Shown one piece after another: positions 1-7,005 of a stretch of 64,000 bases of DNA. The stretch is from the NCBI RefSeq assembly GCF_041679265.1, contig NZ_JBGFSM010000005.1, positions 186,001 through 250,000 on the forward strand, read 5' to 3'. A program made the translations under genes and the position numbers. The notes under the pieces were generated by a model. It had not been told where the DNA came from. It searched no databases and worked only from the letters and a program-made list of their open reading frames with translations. Every line of letters begins with the position of its first letter. The first letter of the stretch is position 1. This DNA comes from Autumnicola sp041679265. Its GTDB lineage: Bacteria > Bacteroidota > Bacteroidia > Flavobacteriales > Flavobacteriaceae.

Positions 1-51
1 CCTGTTCTTTACAGAAGAGAAACTCAATCTTTCAGTTTGCTTTGCTAACAT
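1..51 (-). CDS. rpoB: RNA polymerase beta subunit, N-terminal 17 codons
   Basis: The reverse complement of the first 51 bases is an open frame starting with ATG at 49-51 and reading MLAKQTERLSFSSVKNR, which matches the start of flavobacterial RpoB (typical M-L-x-x-x-x-E-R-x-x-F-S-S). Position after rplL on the same strand is the standard rplKAJL-rpoBC order. The rest of the gene lies outside the window to the left. The 134-nt spacer from rplL contains a strong hairpin. Confidence 0.85.
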   Translation of the reverse strand, partial: MLAKQTERLSFSSVKNR

Positions 52-123
52 CTATGGACGGAATTATAATTTAGTTATATATGTAGGTGCGCTACAAGGA
101 CTATGCCGTTATATACGCAAAAG

Positions 124-161
124 GGTTTAGACCTTCAGGAGCGTATCCTGAGGTCTAAACC
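124..161 (-). promoter_or_regulatory. Hairpin between rplL and rpoB (attenuator or RNA-processing site)
   Basis: Arms at 124-140 and 146-161 are complementary over 16 pairs with one bulged base and a 5-nt loop. In the transcribed direction the stem is followed by CCCTTTTGCG, a short T-run, so it would be at best a partial terminator. In Escherichia coli the same interval holds an attenuator and an RNase III site that lower rpoBC relative to r-proteins; the same role is inferred here from position. Confidence 0.7.
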
Positions 162-185
162 TAAATAATATTGCTTTCGTCAAGC

Positions 186-560
186 TTATTTAAGCTCAAC
201 CTCGGCTCCTGCTTCTTCTAACTGTGCTTTTAATGCTTCAGCTTCGTCTTTAGCAACTCCTTCTTTTACTGGTTTTGGAGCATTGTCTACTAATTCCTTA
301 GCATCTTTTAGTCCAAGTCCGGTAAGTTCTTTAACAAGTTTTACAACTGCTAATTTAGATCCACCCGGAGCTTTAAGGATTACATCAAACTCAGTTTGCT
401 CTTCAGCGGCTTCTTCACCACCTCCGGCACCACCAGCAACAGCTACAGCTGCAGCAGCAGGTTCGATACCGTATTCTTCTTTTAGAATATCAGCTAACTC
501 ATTAACTTCTTTTACAGTCAAGTTAACCAATTGTTCTGCGAAATCTTTTAAATCTGCCAT
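186..560 (-). CDS. rplL: 50S ribosomal protein L7/L12
   Basis: Stalk protein of the large subunit that recruits and activates translational GTPases. The 124-residue product has the expected layout: an N-terminal dimerisation helix region (about 1-35), an Ala/Gly-rich flexible hinge (about 36-55) and the globular C-terminal domain starting near EFDVILKAPG. Length is normal for the family. It is the last r-protein gene before rpoB, 57 nt after rplJ, whose product L10 anchors it to the ribosome. Confidence 0.97.
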   Translation of the reverse strand: MADLKDFAEQLVNLTVKEVNELADILKEEYGIEPAAAAVAVAGGAGGGEEAAEEQTEFDVILKAPGGSKLAVVKLVKELTGLGLKDAKELVDNAPKPVKEGVAKDEAEALKAQLEEAGAEVELK

Positions 561-617
561 TTTTCTATCGTTTTAAAAAGTTCTTTAATTTATAATTGTT
601 AAAAAGTGCGTACTTAT

Positions 618-1139
618 TTATCCTTCTTTTTCAGAAAGGGTTTTAAGGATACCGGCTAATTTACCACCACCAGATTTAAGCGCAGAAACAACGTTCTTAG
701 CAGGTGATTGCAACAATCCGATGATATCTCCAATAACTTCTTCTTTAGATTTGATGTTTACCAGTGCATCCAGGTATTCATCTCCTACATATACTGCTTC
801 CTCAACGAAAGCGCCTTTAAGAAGAGGCTTTTCAGATTTTTTCCTGAATTCTTTAATTACCTTGGCCGGAGCATTCCCGGTTTCAGATAACATAATAGAG
901 GTATTGCCTTTTAAAGTGGAAGGAAGGTTGCCAAAATCTTTTTCAACAGCTTCCATCGCTTTGGCCAGCAATGTATTTTTAACTACCGATAGCTTTACAT
1001 CTGCCTTAAAACAAGCTCTTCTTAAATTAGAAGTAGTACCCGCGTCCAAGCCAGAAATATCTGCTAAATAAATTGTTGGAGCATCAGCTAACTGGGCAGT
1101 TAAATCTTTTATTACTTGTGATTTTTCTTCTCTTGTCAT
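618..1139 (-). CDS. rplJ: 50S ribosomal protein L10
   Basis: L10 forms the base of the ribosomal stalk and binds L7/L12 dimers through its C-terminal helix. The 173-residue product starts MTREEKSQVI, has the rRNA-binding N-terminal domain with the conserved VVKNTLLAKA stretch (about 53-62), and ends with a helical L7/L12-binding tail. It begins 9 nt after rplA, so the two are probably coupled. No separate L10 leader structure could be recognised in that short gap. Confidence 0.97.
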   Translation of the reverse strand: MTREEKSQVIKDLTAQLADAPTIYLADISGLDAGTTSNLRRACFKADVKLSVVKNTLLAKAMEAVEKDFGNLPSTLKGNTSIMLSETGNAPAKVIKEFRKKSEKPLLKGAFVEEAVYVGDEYLDALVNIKSKEEVIGDIIGLLQSPAKNVVSALKSGGGKLAGILKTLSEKEG

Positions 1140-1148
1140 AATAACTTA

Positions 1149-1847
1149 TTATTGCTCAGTAAACCTTTTAGTGTCAATTGCCACACTCGGGCTCATGGTG
1201 CTGGACATATGAATACTTTTCATATAAACACCTTTGGCGGCCTGAGGCTTCAACTTTACCAGCGTAGTTAATAATTCTCTTGCATTACCAGCAATTTTTT
1301 CAGCATCAAAGGACGCTTTTCCTATTGCCGCGTGAACAATACCTGTTTTATCAACTTTAAAGTCAATTTTACCGGCTTTCACATCAGAAACCGCTTTGGC
1401 GATATCCATAGTTACCGTTCCGGTTTTAGGGTTAGGCATTAAACCTCTTGGTCCTAAAATTCTACCAAGGGGTCCTAATTTTCCCATAACGCTAGGCATG
1501 GTGATAATTACATCAACATCTGTCCAGCCCCCTTTAATTTTCTCCAGGTATTCATCCAATCCAACAAAATCTGCACCGGCTTCTTTTGCTTCTTCTTCCT
1601 TGTCTGGAGTTACTAAAGCAAGAACCTTTACATCTTTCCCGGTACCGTGCGGAAGTGTCACCACTCCCCTAACCATTTGATTAGCCTTTCTGGGATCTAC
1701 GTTCAATCGAACAGCTAAGTCCACAGAAGGGTCAAAGTTTTCGTTGGAAACCTCTTTTATTAAAGCTGAAGCTTCTGCCACCGAATACAGTTTTCCGTTT
1801 TCGATTTTAGCCTGAGCTTCTTTTTGCTTTTTAGTTACTTTTGCCAT
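1149..1847 (-). CDS. rplA: 50S ribosomal protein L1
   Basis: L1 forms the mobile stalk near the E site and in many bacteria represses its own operon by binding mRNA. The 232-residue product has the two-domain L1 fold: signature GRILGPRGLMPNPKTGT lies near residues 127-143 and the C-terminal half resumes domain I. It lies 19 nt after rplK and 9 nt before rplJ. Family length is about 230, so it is complete. Confidence 0.97.
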   Translation of the reverse strand: MAKVTKKQKEAQAKIENGKLYSVAEASALIKEVSNENFDPSVDLAVRLNVDPRKANQMVRGVVTLPHGTGKDVKVLALVTPDKEEEAKEAGADFVGLDEYLEKIKGGWTDVDVIITMPSVMGKLGPLGRILGPRGLMPNPKTGTVTMDIAKAVSDVKAGKIDFKVDKTGIVHAAIGKASFDAEKIAGNARELLTTLVKLKPQAAKGVYMKSIHMSSTMSPSVAIDTKRFTEQ

Positions 1848-1866
1848 TTTCTAATTTCTTTTTGGA

Positions 1867-2304
1867 TTAAAACGGTGCATTCCCTTTTACAGTGATTCCC
1901 ATTGAACGCGCTGTTCCGGCCACCATTTTCATTGCAGATTCTACAGTAAATGCATTTAAATCCTGCATTTTGTCTTCTGCAATGGCTTTAACCTGATCCC
2001 AAGAAACACTTGCTACCTTTTTTCTATTTGGCTCACCAGAACCTTTTTTAGTTTTAGCTGCTTCCATCAATTGTACTGCTGCAGGTGGAGTCTTGATTAC
2101 AAATTCAAAAGACTTATCTGAATATACAGTAATTACAACTGGCAGTACCTTTCCTTGCTTATCCTGAGTCCTTGCATTGAATTGTTTACAAAATTCCATG
2201 ATATTAACCCCGGCAGCACCCAAAGCAGGTCCAACTGGTGGTGATGGGTTAGCAGCACCTCCTCGAACTTGTAGTTTTACAACTTTACTTACTTCTTTTG
2301 CCAT
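1867..2304 (-). CDS. rplK: 50S ribosomal protein L11
   Basis: L11 binds the GTPase-associated centre of 23S rRNA. The 145-residue product carries the N-terminal proline-rich segment NPSPPVGPALG (about 19-29), which lies at the factor-binding site, and the rRNA-binding C-terminal domain ending GITVKGNAPF. Length is usual (about 141-147). A 72-nt spacer with a stem-loop separates it from nusG upstream. Confidence 0.97.
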   Translation of the reverse strand: MAKEVSKVVKLQVRGGAANPSPPVGPALGAAGVNIMEFCKQFNARTQDKQGKVLPVVITVYSDKSFEFVIKTPPAAVQLMEAAKTKKGSGEPNRKKVASVSWDQVKAIAEDKMQDLNAFTVESAMKMVAGTARSMGITVKGNAPF

Positions 2305-2320
2305 TTTTCAAATTTTTAAG

Positions 2321-2356
2321 TGATAGTTTGTTGAGTGGAAGCTGAAAAAACTATCA
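2321..2356 (-). promoter_or_regulatory. Stem-loop in the nusG-rplK spacer
   Basis: Nine-base arms (2321-2329 and 2348-2356) are perfectly complementary around an 18-nt loop, 16 nt upstream of the rplK start codon. No T-tract follows at once. This is where L1 binds the rplK leader in enterobacteria, so a translational operator is possible; a weak terminator or chance AT-rich pairing are alternatives. Confidence 0.4.
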
Positions 2357-2376
2357 AAAAATATGTAACAGTTAGT

Positions 2377-2928
2377 TTATACTTTTTCTACTTGCATGTA
2401 ACTTAATTCCAACGGAGTCTTTCTACCAAAGATTTTCACCATCACCTCAAGCTTTCGCTTTTCTTCATTAATCTTCTCTACCGTTCCATTAAATCCGTTA
2501 AAAGGACCATCTATAACTTTTATGGTTTCCCCGAGAGTAAAAGGAATGGCCACGTTATCTGATTTTACGGAAAGTTCATCTACTTTCCCCAACATCCTGT
2601 TAACTTCAGATCTTCTTAATGGGACCGGATCTCCACCCTTTGTCTCCCCCAAAAATCCAATTACTCCATTTATACCTTTTATAATATGAGGAATCTCACC
2701 TATTAGATTTGCCTGCACCATGATATAACCGGGAAAATAAACTCTTTCTTTATTAACTTTCTTCCCGTTTCTAATCTGGATCACTTTTTCTGTAGGAACA
2801 AGTACCTGATCCACCTGATCTTCCAGGCCGTGATGAGCGATTTCCCTTTCTATGTAATCTTTAACTTTATTTTCCTGACCACTAACGGCACGAACTACAT
2901 ACCATTTTTTATCCTTTACCTCTGCCAT
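2377..2928 (-). CDS. nusG: Transcription termination/antitermination factor NusG
   Basis: NusG binds the RNA polymerase clamp and links it to Rho or to ribosomal protein S10. The 183-residue product has the NGN domain at the start (KKWYVVRAVSGQENKV, about 7-22) and a KOW domain at the C terminus (VIDGPFNGFNGTV, about 138-150). The length is typical of the core protein with no inserted domain. It starts 11 nt after secE, the usual secE-nusG pair. Confidence 0.97.
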   Translation of the reverse strand: MAEVKDKKWYVVRAVSGQENKVKDYIEREIAHHGLEDQVDQVLVPTEKVIQIRNGKKVNKERVYFPGYIMVQANLIGEIPHIIKGINGVIGFLGETKGGDPVPLRRSEVNRMLGKVDELSVKSDNVAIPFTLGETIKVIDGPFNGFNGTVEKINEEKRKLEVMVKIFGRKTPLELSYMQVEKV

Positions 2929-2939
2929 TTGTGTTTAAT

Positions 2940-3137
2940 TTAAGATTTAATCCATTCGAAGTAATGCTCAATCAATTGACTAAACAAAGAATCAACACCC
3001 CAAACCACAAGTGAAAAAACTATTGAAAATGAAGCCACAACTATGGTTAAGCGTTGAGCTTCAGGCCAGCTTGTCCAGGTAACATGGTTTTTTAACTCGT
3101 TATAAGACTCTGATATGTAATTAACAATTCCTGCCAT
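2940..3137 (-). CDS. secE: Preprotein translocase subunit SecE
   Basis: SecE is the small clamp subunit of the SecYEG channel. The 65-residue product has the conserved amphipathic segment (NHVTWTSWPEAQ, about 17-28) followed by one membrane helix (about 31-53). The ATG at 3135-3137 is chosen because the longer frame to 3155 starts with GTG inside a duplicated tRNA tail, and 61-65 residues is the normal size for single-helix SecE. Confidence 0.93.
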   Translation of the reverse strand: MAGIVNYISESYNELKNHVTWTSWPEAQRLTIVVASFSIVFSLVVWGVDSLFSQLIEHYFEWIKS

Positions 3138-3148
3138 CTCTTTAAATA

Positions 3149-3168
3149 TTTGCACGGGTTGAGAGGCT
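3149..3168 (-). repeat. Partial duplicate of the tRNA-Trp 3' end
   Basis: Twenty bases identical to 3235-3254, which are the 3' tail of tRNA-Trp plus four bases beyond it. After base 3168 the copy diverges into the motif CCTTCGACTCCGCT...GCTCAGG, a dispersed-repeat type of sequence. The interval between the two copies is 66 bp (3169-3234). It looks like the footprint of an insertion at a tRNA 3' end. Confidence 0.75.
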
Positions 3169-3238
3169 TCCCTTCGACTCCGCTTTCACTTCGCTCAGGA
3201 CAGGCTTCTCGCTATATGCTATCAGTATTTCAATTTTG

Positions 3239-3311
3239 CACGGGTTGAGAGGCTCGAACTCCCGACACCTGGTTTTGGAGACCAGTGCTCTACCAACTGA
3301 GCTAAACCCGT
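3239..3311 (-). tRNA. tRNA-Trp (anticodon CCA)
   Basis: A 73-nt cloverleaf: 7-bp acceptor stem ACGGGTT/AACCCGT, anticodon stem CTGGT/ACCAG around loop CTCCAAA giving anticodon CCA, and T-loop TTCGAGC. Discriminator base is G; the CCA end is not encoded. It lies between tuf and secE, as in many bacteria. Confidence 0.96.
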
Positions 3312-3317
3312 ATAAAG

Positions 3318-3345
3318 AAGGTATCCCGGGTTTACGGGATACCTT
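3318..3345 (-). terminator. Hairpin between tuf and tRNA-Trp
   Basis: Perfect 11-bp stem AAGGTATCCCG/CGGGATACCTT with a 6-nt loop, 17 nt after the tuf stop. The downstream run is only CTTTATA, so termination may be partial; it could equally protect the tuf mRNA end while tRNA-Trp is cut out of a longer transcript. Confidence 0.6.
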
Positions 3346-3362
3346 ATATATTTAAACTGTAA

Positions 3363-4550
3363 TTAGTCTAAAATCTCAGTTACCTGACCAGCTCCTACGG
3401 TTCTACCACCTTCACGGATAGCAAAACGAAGTCCCTGGTTCATTGCGATAGGCTGGATAAGCTCTACAGTAATTGTAAGGTTATCACCTGGCATTACCAT
3501 TTCTACTCCTTCAGGAAGGTTTATTGTTCCTGTTACGTCTGTTGTACGTACGTAAAACTGAGGACGGTAGTTGTTATGGAATGGAGTGTGACGTCCACCT
3601 TCTTCTTTCTTAAGGATATAAACCTCTGCTTTAAATTTAGCATGAGGAGTCACAGATCCAGGTTTGGTAATTACCATACCTCTGGAGATCTGGCTCTTTT
3701 CTATACCTCTAAGAAGGATACCTACGTTATCACCAGCTTCACCTCTGTCCAAAATCTTACGGAACATTTCCACACCAGTGATGGTAGAGGTAAGTTTACC
3801 AGCGTTCATACCTATAATTTCCACAGGATCTCCAGTGTTAGCCACACCAGTTTCAATACGTCCAGTAGCAACAGTACCACGACCAGTAATAGAGAATACA
3901 TCTTCGATAGGCATCAAGAAAGGCTTATCTACATCACGCTCTGGTAATTCAATCCAGCTATCTACAGCCTCCATAAGCTCAAGAACGGTTTTAGACCATT
4001 TCTCATCACCTTCAAGGGCTCCAAGTGCAGAACCAGAAATCACAGGTCCGTTATCACCATCATATTCATAGAAAGAAAGAAGATCTCTTACTTCCATTTC
4101 AACCAATTCAAGAAGCTCCTCATCATCAACAAGATCTACTTTGTTAAGAAACACAACAATTCTTGGAATACCTACCTGGCGTCCAAGAAGGATATGCTCA
4201 CGAGTTTGTGGCATAGGACCATCAGTTGCAGCCACAACAAGAATAGCGCCGTCCATTTGAGCAGCACCGGTAACCATGTTCTTTACATAATCGGCGTGAC
4301 CAGGACAGTCAACGTGAGCGTAGTGACGGTTTGCAGTCGAGTACTCCACGTGTGAAGAGTTAATTGTAATCCCTCTTTCTTTTTCTTCAGGAGCGTTATC
4401 GATTTGATCGAAAGCACTGGCTTCTGAGTAACCTGCGTCAGCCATTACTCTTGTAATCGCTGCTGTTAAAGTTGTTTTTCCGTGATCTACGTGTCCAATT
4501 GTACCAATATTCAGGTGCGGTTTGGAACGATCATAAGTTTCCTTTGCCAT
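3363..4550 (-). CDS. tuf: Translation elongation factor Tu
   Basis: GTPase that delivers aminoacyl-tRNA to the ribosome. The 395-residue product shows the G1 P-loop GHVDHGKT (about 19-26), the switch region DCPGHADYVKNM (about 81-92), NKVD (about 136-139) and the beta-barrel domains 2 and 3, ending AGQVTEILD. It follows four tRNA genes and precedes tRNA-Trp and secE, the classical tufB context. No Shine-Dalgarno is visible upstream, as usual for this phylum. Confidence 0.98.
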   Translation of the reverse strand: MAKETYDRSKPHLNIGTIGHVDHGKTTLTAAITRVMADAGYSEASAFDQIDNAPEEKERGITINSSHVEYSTANRHYAHVDCPGHADYVKNMVTGAAQMDGAILVVAATDGPMPQTREHILLGRQVGIPRIVVFLNKVDLVDDEELLELVEMEVRDLLSFYEYDGDNGPVISGSALGALEGDEKWSKTVLELMEAVDSWIELPERDVDKPFLMPIEDVFSITGRGTVATGRIETGVANTGDPVEIIGMNAGKLTSTITGVEMFRKILDRGEAGDNVGILLRGIEKSQISRGMVITKPGSVTPHAKFKAEVYILKKEEGGRHTPFHNNYRPQFYVRTTDVTGTINLPEGVEMVMPGDNLTITVELIQPIAMNQGLRFAIREGGRTVGAGQVTEILD

Positions 4551-4607
4551 AATTAATACTTATTTAATCTTAGTTATATATTAGTGTTCAATTTTATACA
4601 AAACAAG

Positions 4608-4679
4608 AGCCAACGACGAGAATTGAACTCGTGACCTCTTCCTTACCAAGGAAGCGCTCTACCCCTGAGCTACGTCGGC
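4608..4679 (-). tRNA. tRNA-Thr (anticodon GGT)
   Basis: A 72-nt cloverleaf with acceptor stem GCCGACG/CGTTGGC (one G-T pair), anticodon stem CTTCC/GGAAG and loop TTGGTAA giving GGT. Located 57 nt upstream of tuf on the same strand. CCA is not encoded. Confidence 0.96.
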
Positions 4680-4680
4680 T

Positions 4681-5057
4681 TTTAAAGGAGATTCGCACCC
4701 CCTGACTTTTAATGGATAGTCATAAACAACAAAAACCTTAAACCTATGGGTTTATGGGTAAAATATTGCCTACAACAAAACAGAAAGCTGTTCACTTCCT
4801 GTTATCAAATCCAAAGCCTGCAAATAAAATCAGAAAATAAGTCCCAAGACAGTATTTCCAAATTCGTAAGCGAAAAGAAGCAAGCTTCTATCGCTTTTCA
4901 CAAAGCCATCATGAACTCAAAGTTCCAGACTTCTAAGAGCAGAAAACGTAATCCCTTATGAACGCTTCCAGCATTCTCCAGACAGACTTCTTACCCTGCT
5001 CTTTGCCTAAAATAGAATTTAACCTTGTTATATCTTATTTTAAACAGAAAGGCTTAG
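4681..5057 (-). other. 377-nt spacer within the tRNA-tuf operon, nothing recognised
   Basis: The spacer between tRNA-Gly and tRNA-Thr(GGT) is long for a tRNA operon. A 71-codon open frame exists on the opposite strand (4746-4961), but it is lysine/serine-rich with no family resemblance and no start signal, so it is not called. No structured RNA, promoter or repeat could be supported beyond a weak 6-bp hairpin near 4740. Confidence 0.5.
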
Positions 5058-5130
5058 AGCGGGAGACCGGGTTCGAACCGGCGACATTCAGCTTGGAAGG
5101 CTGACGCTCTACCAACTGAGCTACTCCCGC
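5058..5130 (-). tRNA. tRNA-Gly (anticodon TCC)
   Basis: A 73-nt cloverleaf: acceptor GCGGGAG/CTCCCGC, anticodon stem TCAGC/GCTGA with loop CTTCCAA giving TCC, T-loop TTCGAAC. Third gene of the Thr-Tyr-Gly-Thr cluster. CCA is not encoded. Confidence 0.96.
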
Positions 5131-5200
5131 ATTCAATTCAATATTCAAAATCCCCTATTCAAGATTAACCTTGAATTTTAAATCCCGAAATTCAGAATTA
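5131..5200. repeat. Seven-nt-phased low-complexity spacer
   Basis: The spacer between tRNA-Gly and tRNA-Tyr can be written as consecutive 7-mers of similar shape (ATTCAAT, ATTCAAA, ATCCCCT, ATTCAAG, ATTAACC, TTGAATT, TTAAATC). It is a degenerate member of the 7-nt-period DNA seen in many other intergenic spaces of this window. Confidence 0.5.
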
Positions 5201-5206
5201 GTTAAG

Positions 5207-5289
5207 TGGGGAGAGCAGGATTCGAACCTGCGAAGTTAAAAAACAACAGATTTACAGTCTGTCCTCGTTGGCCGCTTGAGTATCTCCCC
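5207..5289 (-). tRNA. tRNA-Tyr (anticodon GTA)
   Basis: An 83-nt class II tRNA with a long variable arm (around 5234-5247), acceptor GGGGAGA/TCTCCCC, anticodon stem ACAGA/TCTGT and loop CTGTAAA giving GTA. Discriminator base is A. Second gene in the tRNA cluster. Confidence 0.96.
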
Positions 5290-5606
5290 AATATTTCCAC
5301 TATTTCATAGAACCATAGCCGTTTTACCGACTAAGCTTTACGATGTTATTTTGCGGCTGCAAATAAACACAAATTTACAGCACCATCCAAAGCATTTTTT
5401 CAAAATTTATGAGAACTTTTTTCAGCAGCTTTAAAATCAGCTTTTTAAACAAAAACTTTTTTCTAAAAGCAAACCTTATTCAAAATTCCAAGAGCCGATG
5501 GAGGGACTTCCTTTGACTTCCGCTCAGGGTAACCTTCCCGTCCCCTTATTGCTCTCAGAACATGATTCTCCTGCAATTCCTTTGCGCGTTCTTTTCAAAA
5601 TTTCAG
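5290..5606 (-). other. Spacer with a duplicated tRNA-Thr tail
   Basis: No gene is seen in these 317 bases. Bases 5491-5508 are identical to 5605-5622, which are the 3' tail of tRNA-Thr(TGT) plus two bases. The copy then continues CTTTGACTTCCGCTCAGGG, resembling the sequence that follows the duplicated tRNA-Trp tail near 3169. The 96 bp between copies carry no frame and no recognisable repeat. Confidence 0.65.
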
Positions 5607-5680
5607 AGCCGATGGAGGGACTCGAACCCACGACCTGCTGATTACAAATCAGCTGCTCTAGCCAGCTGAGCTACATCGGC
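5607..5680 (-). tRNA. tRNA-Thr (anticodon TGT)
   Basis: A 74-nt cloverleaf: acceptor GCCGATG/CATCGGC, anticodon stem GCTGA/TCAGC with loop TTTGTAA giving TGT. First gene of the tRNA-tuf transcription unit, just downstream of the promoter at 5731-5760. CCA is not encoded. Confidence 0.96.
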
Positions 5681-5702
5681 CTTTCAACTACTTTTTCAGC
5701 AT

Positions 5703-5729
5703 AAAAAAGTCCGCTATTTCTAACGGACT
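5703..5729 (-). terminator. Intrinsic terminator after hpf
   Basis: A 9-bp stem AGTCCGTTA/TAGCGGACT closed by a GAAA tetraloop and followed directly by TTTTT. It lies 52 nt after the hpf stop. The promoter of the tRNA operon abuts it, so a transcript started there would lack part of the left arm and could not form the full hairpin. Confidence 0.85.
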
Positions 5730-5730
5730 G

Positions 5731-5760
5731 CAAATGTAATTAAAATATTTCTTTCTCAAA
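5731..5760 (-). promoter_or_regulatory. Promoter of the tRNA-tuf operon
   Basis: A perfect Bacteroidota -7 box TACATTTG (5731-5738) with a -33 TTTG (5757-5760) separated by 18 nt. The start point is expected about 4-7 nt further on, near 5724-5727, some 45 nt before tRNA-Thr(TGT). It sits between the hpf stop codon and the hpf terminator. Confidence 0.7.
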
Positions 5761-5780
5761 ATATTTAGATAAAAAAATAT

Positions 5781-6083
5781 CTAAACATGAGCACTTAATT
5801 TTTCTTTCCTTTTAATGAGCTGCCGCTGCAAAGAATTCACGCACTCATCCACACATTCTTCAAACTTACGGCATGTTTTTTTCACCATTACATCCCCACC
5901 GGGAATACTCAGTAAGACTTCAGTAATTTTGTTTTCTTTTCCACTTGTATTCTGCACCTTCAGGTAAACATCAGCATAAATTATTTTATCATAATAATTT
6001 TCAAGCTTATCTAATCTTCTCTGAATAAAATCTATGAGTTTTCGATCTGCGTTAAAATTTACGGATTGCACATTTACTTTCAT
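5781..6083 (-). CDS. hpf: Ribosome hibernation promoting factor, short form (HPF/RaiA family)
   Basis: Binds the 30S decoding centre in slow growth and either stabilises or dimerises idle ribosomes. The 100-residue product starts MKVNVQSVNFNADRKL and has the compact beta-alpha-beta-beta-beta-alpha RaiA layout with basic C-terminal helix (RQLIKRKEK). It lacks the C-terminal dimerisation domain of long HPF. It follows xerC by 31 nt and has its own terminator. Context among translation genes fits its role. Confidence 0.9.
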   Translation of the reverse strand: MKVNVQSVNFNADRKLIDFIQRRLDKLENYYDKIIYADVYLKVQNTSGKENKITEVLLSIPGGDVMVKKTCRKFEECVDECVNSLQRQLIKRKEKLSAHV

Positions 6084-6114
6084 ACCTAAAAATTTAAATT
6101 AAACAACGGTTGAT

Positions 6115-7005
6115 TTAGTCTTTTTTGTTCCGTGGATGTGCCATTTGGTGCACCCTGGACAATTCTGAAATACTGTTATGCGTGTAAACCTGTGTCGCTG
6201 CAAGGCTGGCATGGCCCAACAATTCTTTAACAGCATTTAAATTTGCCCCCTGGTTTAACAAATGCGTGGCAAAGGAATGCCGCAATATGTGCGGACTCTT
6301 TTTTAGTTTACCGGAAACCATACTAAAATAATTATTAATGCGCCGATAAACAAAACTTTCATACAGTTTATTCCCTTTATCTGAAAGAAATAAGTAAGAT
6401 TTTTCTGCCTTTCCACCAAAGGTTTTTCTTTTTTCCAGGTAAGCTTCAAGAGACCTTACCACCGTTGGCAGGAGTGGTAAATACCGCTCCTTATTTCTTT
6501 TACCTAAAACCTTTAACATTTTGCCTGATAGATCTATATCCTTTAATTTAATCTCTATCAATTCAATACGCCGGATGCCGGTAGAATAAAAGAGCTCTAC
6601 CATTAGCCTGTCCCGAAGGGCCGAAAAGTCATCGCCGCTCATCCTTTCAAGGAGCTCAAAAACTTCCTTTTCTGAAAACGGTACCTGTATTTTTTTTGCA
6701 GTTTTTAGTGCCTTGTGCCTGGTTAGGGGGGAAAATTTGATCTGGCTGGTTTTTTGCAAAAATTTGTAAAAAGCCTTAAGTGAAGAAATTTTCCTGTTGA
6801 TACTCCTGTTGGATATCCCTTCTTCCACCAGTTGAACTATCCAACTTCTTATTTGAGAATAGTTCACATGCACTAGATCTAAGGTATTGTATTCCTGCTG
6901 AACAAAATGATGAAACGACTCCAGATCATTTTTATAAGCCTTTACAGTATGTACAGAATAATTTTTCTCCAGCTGAAGATAATCGAAGAATTCAGGATAG
7001 GGCAT
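6115..7005 (-). CDS. xerC: Tyrosine recombinase XerC/XerD family
   Basis: Site-specific recombinase expected to resolve chromosome dimers at dif. The 296-residue product has the N-terminal SAM-like core-binding domain (about 1-85) and the catalytic domain with R145 (TGIRRIE), K169 (GKRNKE), H239/R242 (HILRHSF), H265 (LLGHASL) and nucleophile Y274 (QVYTHN). The ATG at 7003-7005 is chosen; a longer frame starts with TTG inside a terminator hairpin. XerC versus XerD cannot be told apart by eye. The position between rpsU and hpf is a recurrent flavobacterial arrangement. Confidence 0.9.
   Translation of the reverse strand: MPYPEFFDYLQLEKNYSVHTVKAYKNDLESFHHFVQQEYNTLDLVHVNYSQIRSWIVQLVEEGISNRSINRKISSLKAFYKFLQKTSQIKFSPLTRHKALKTAKKIQVPFSEKEVFELLERMSGDDFSALRDRLMVELFYSTGIRRIELIEIKLKDIDLSGKMLKVLGKRNKERYLPLLPTVVRSLEAYLEKRKTFGGKAEKSYLFLSDKGNKLYESFVYRRINNYFSMVSGKLKKSPHILRHSFATHLLNQGANLNAVKELLGHASLAATQVYTHNSISELSRVHQMAHPRNKKD

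Noticed and set aside
3138..3155. Longer SecE starting with GTG
   Set aside because: The extra residues come from the duplicated tRNA-Trp tail; ATG at 3135-3137 yields the usual size.
4746..4961. 71-codon frame on the plus strand between tRNA genes
   Set aside because: No family resemblance, antisense to a tRNA operon, composition like spacer DNA and no initiation signal.
5491..5508. Second tRNA-Thr gene
   Set aside because: Only the last 16 bases of the tRNA and two flanking bases are present; no anticodon or D arm follows.
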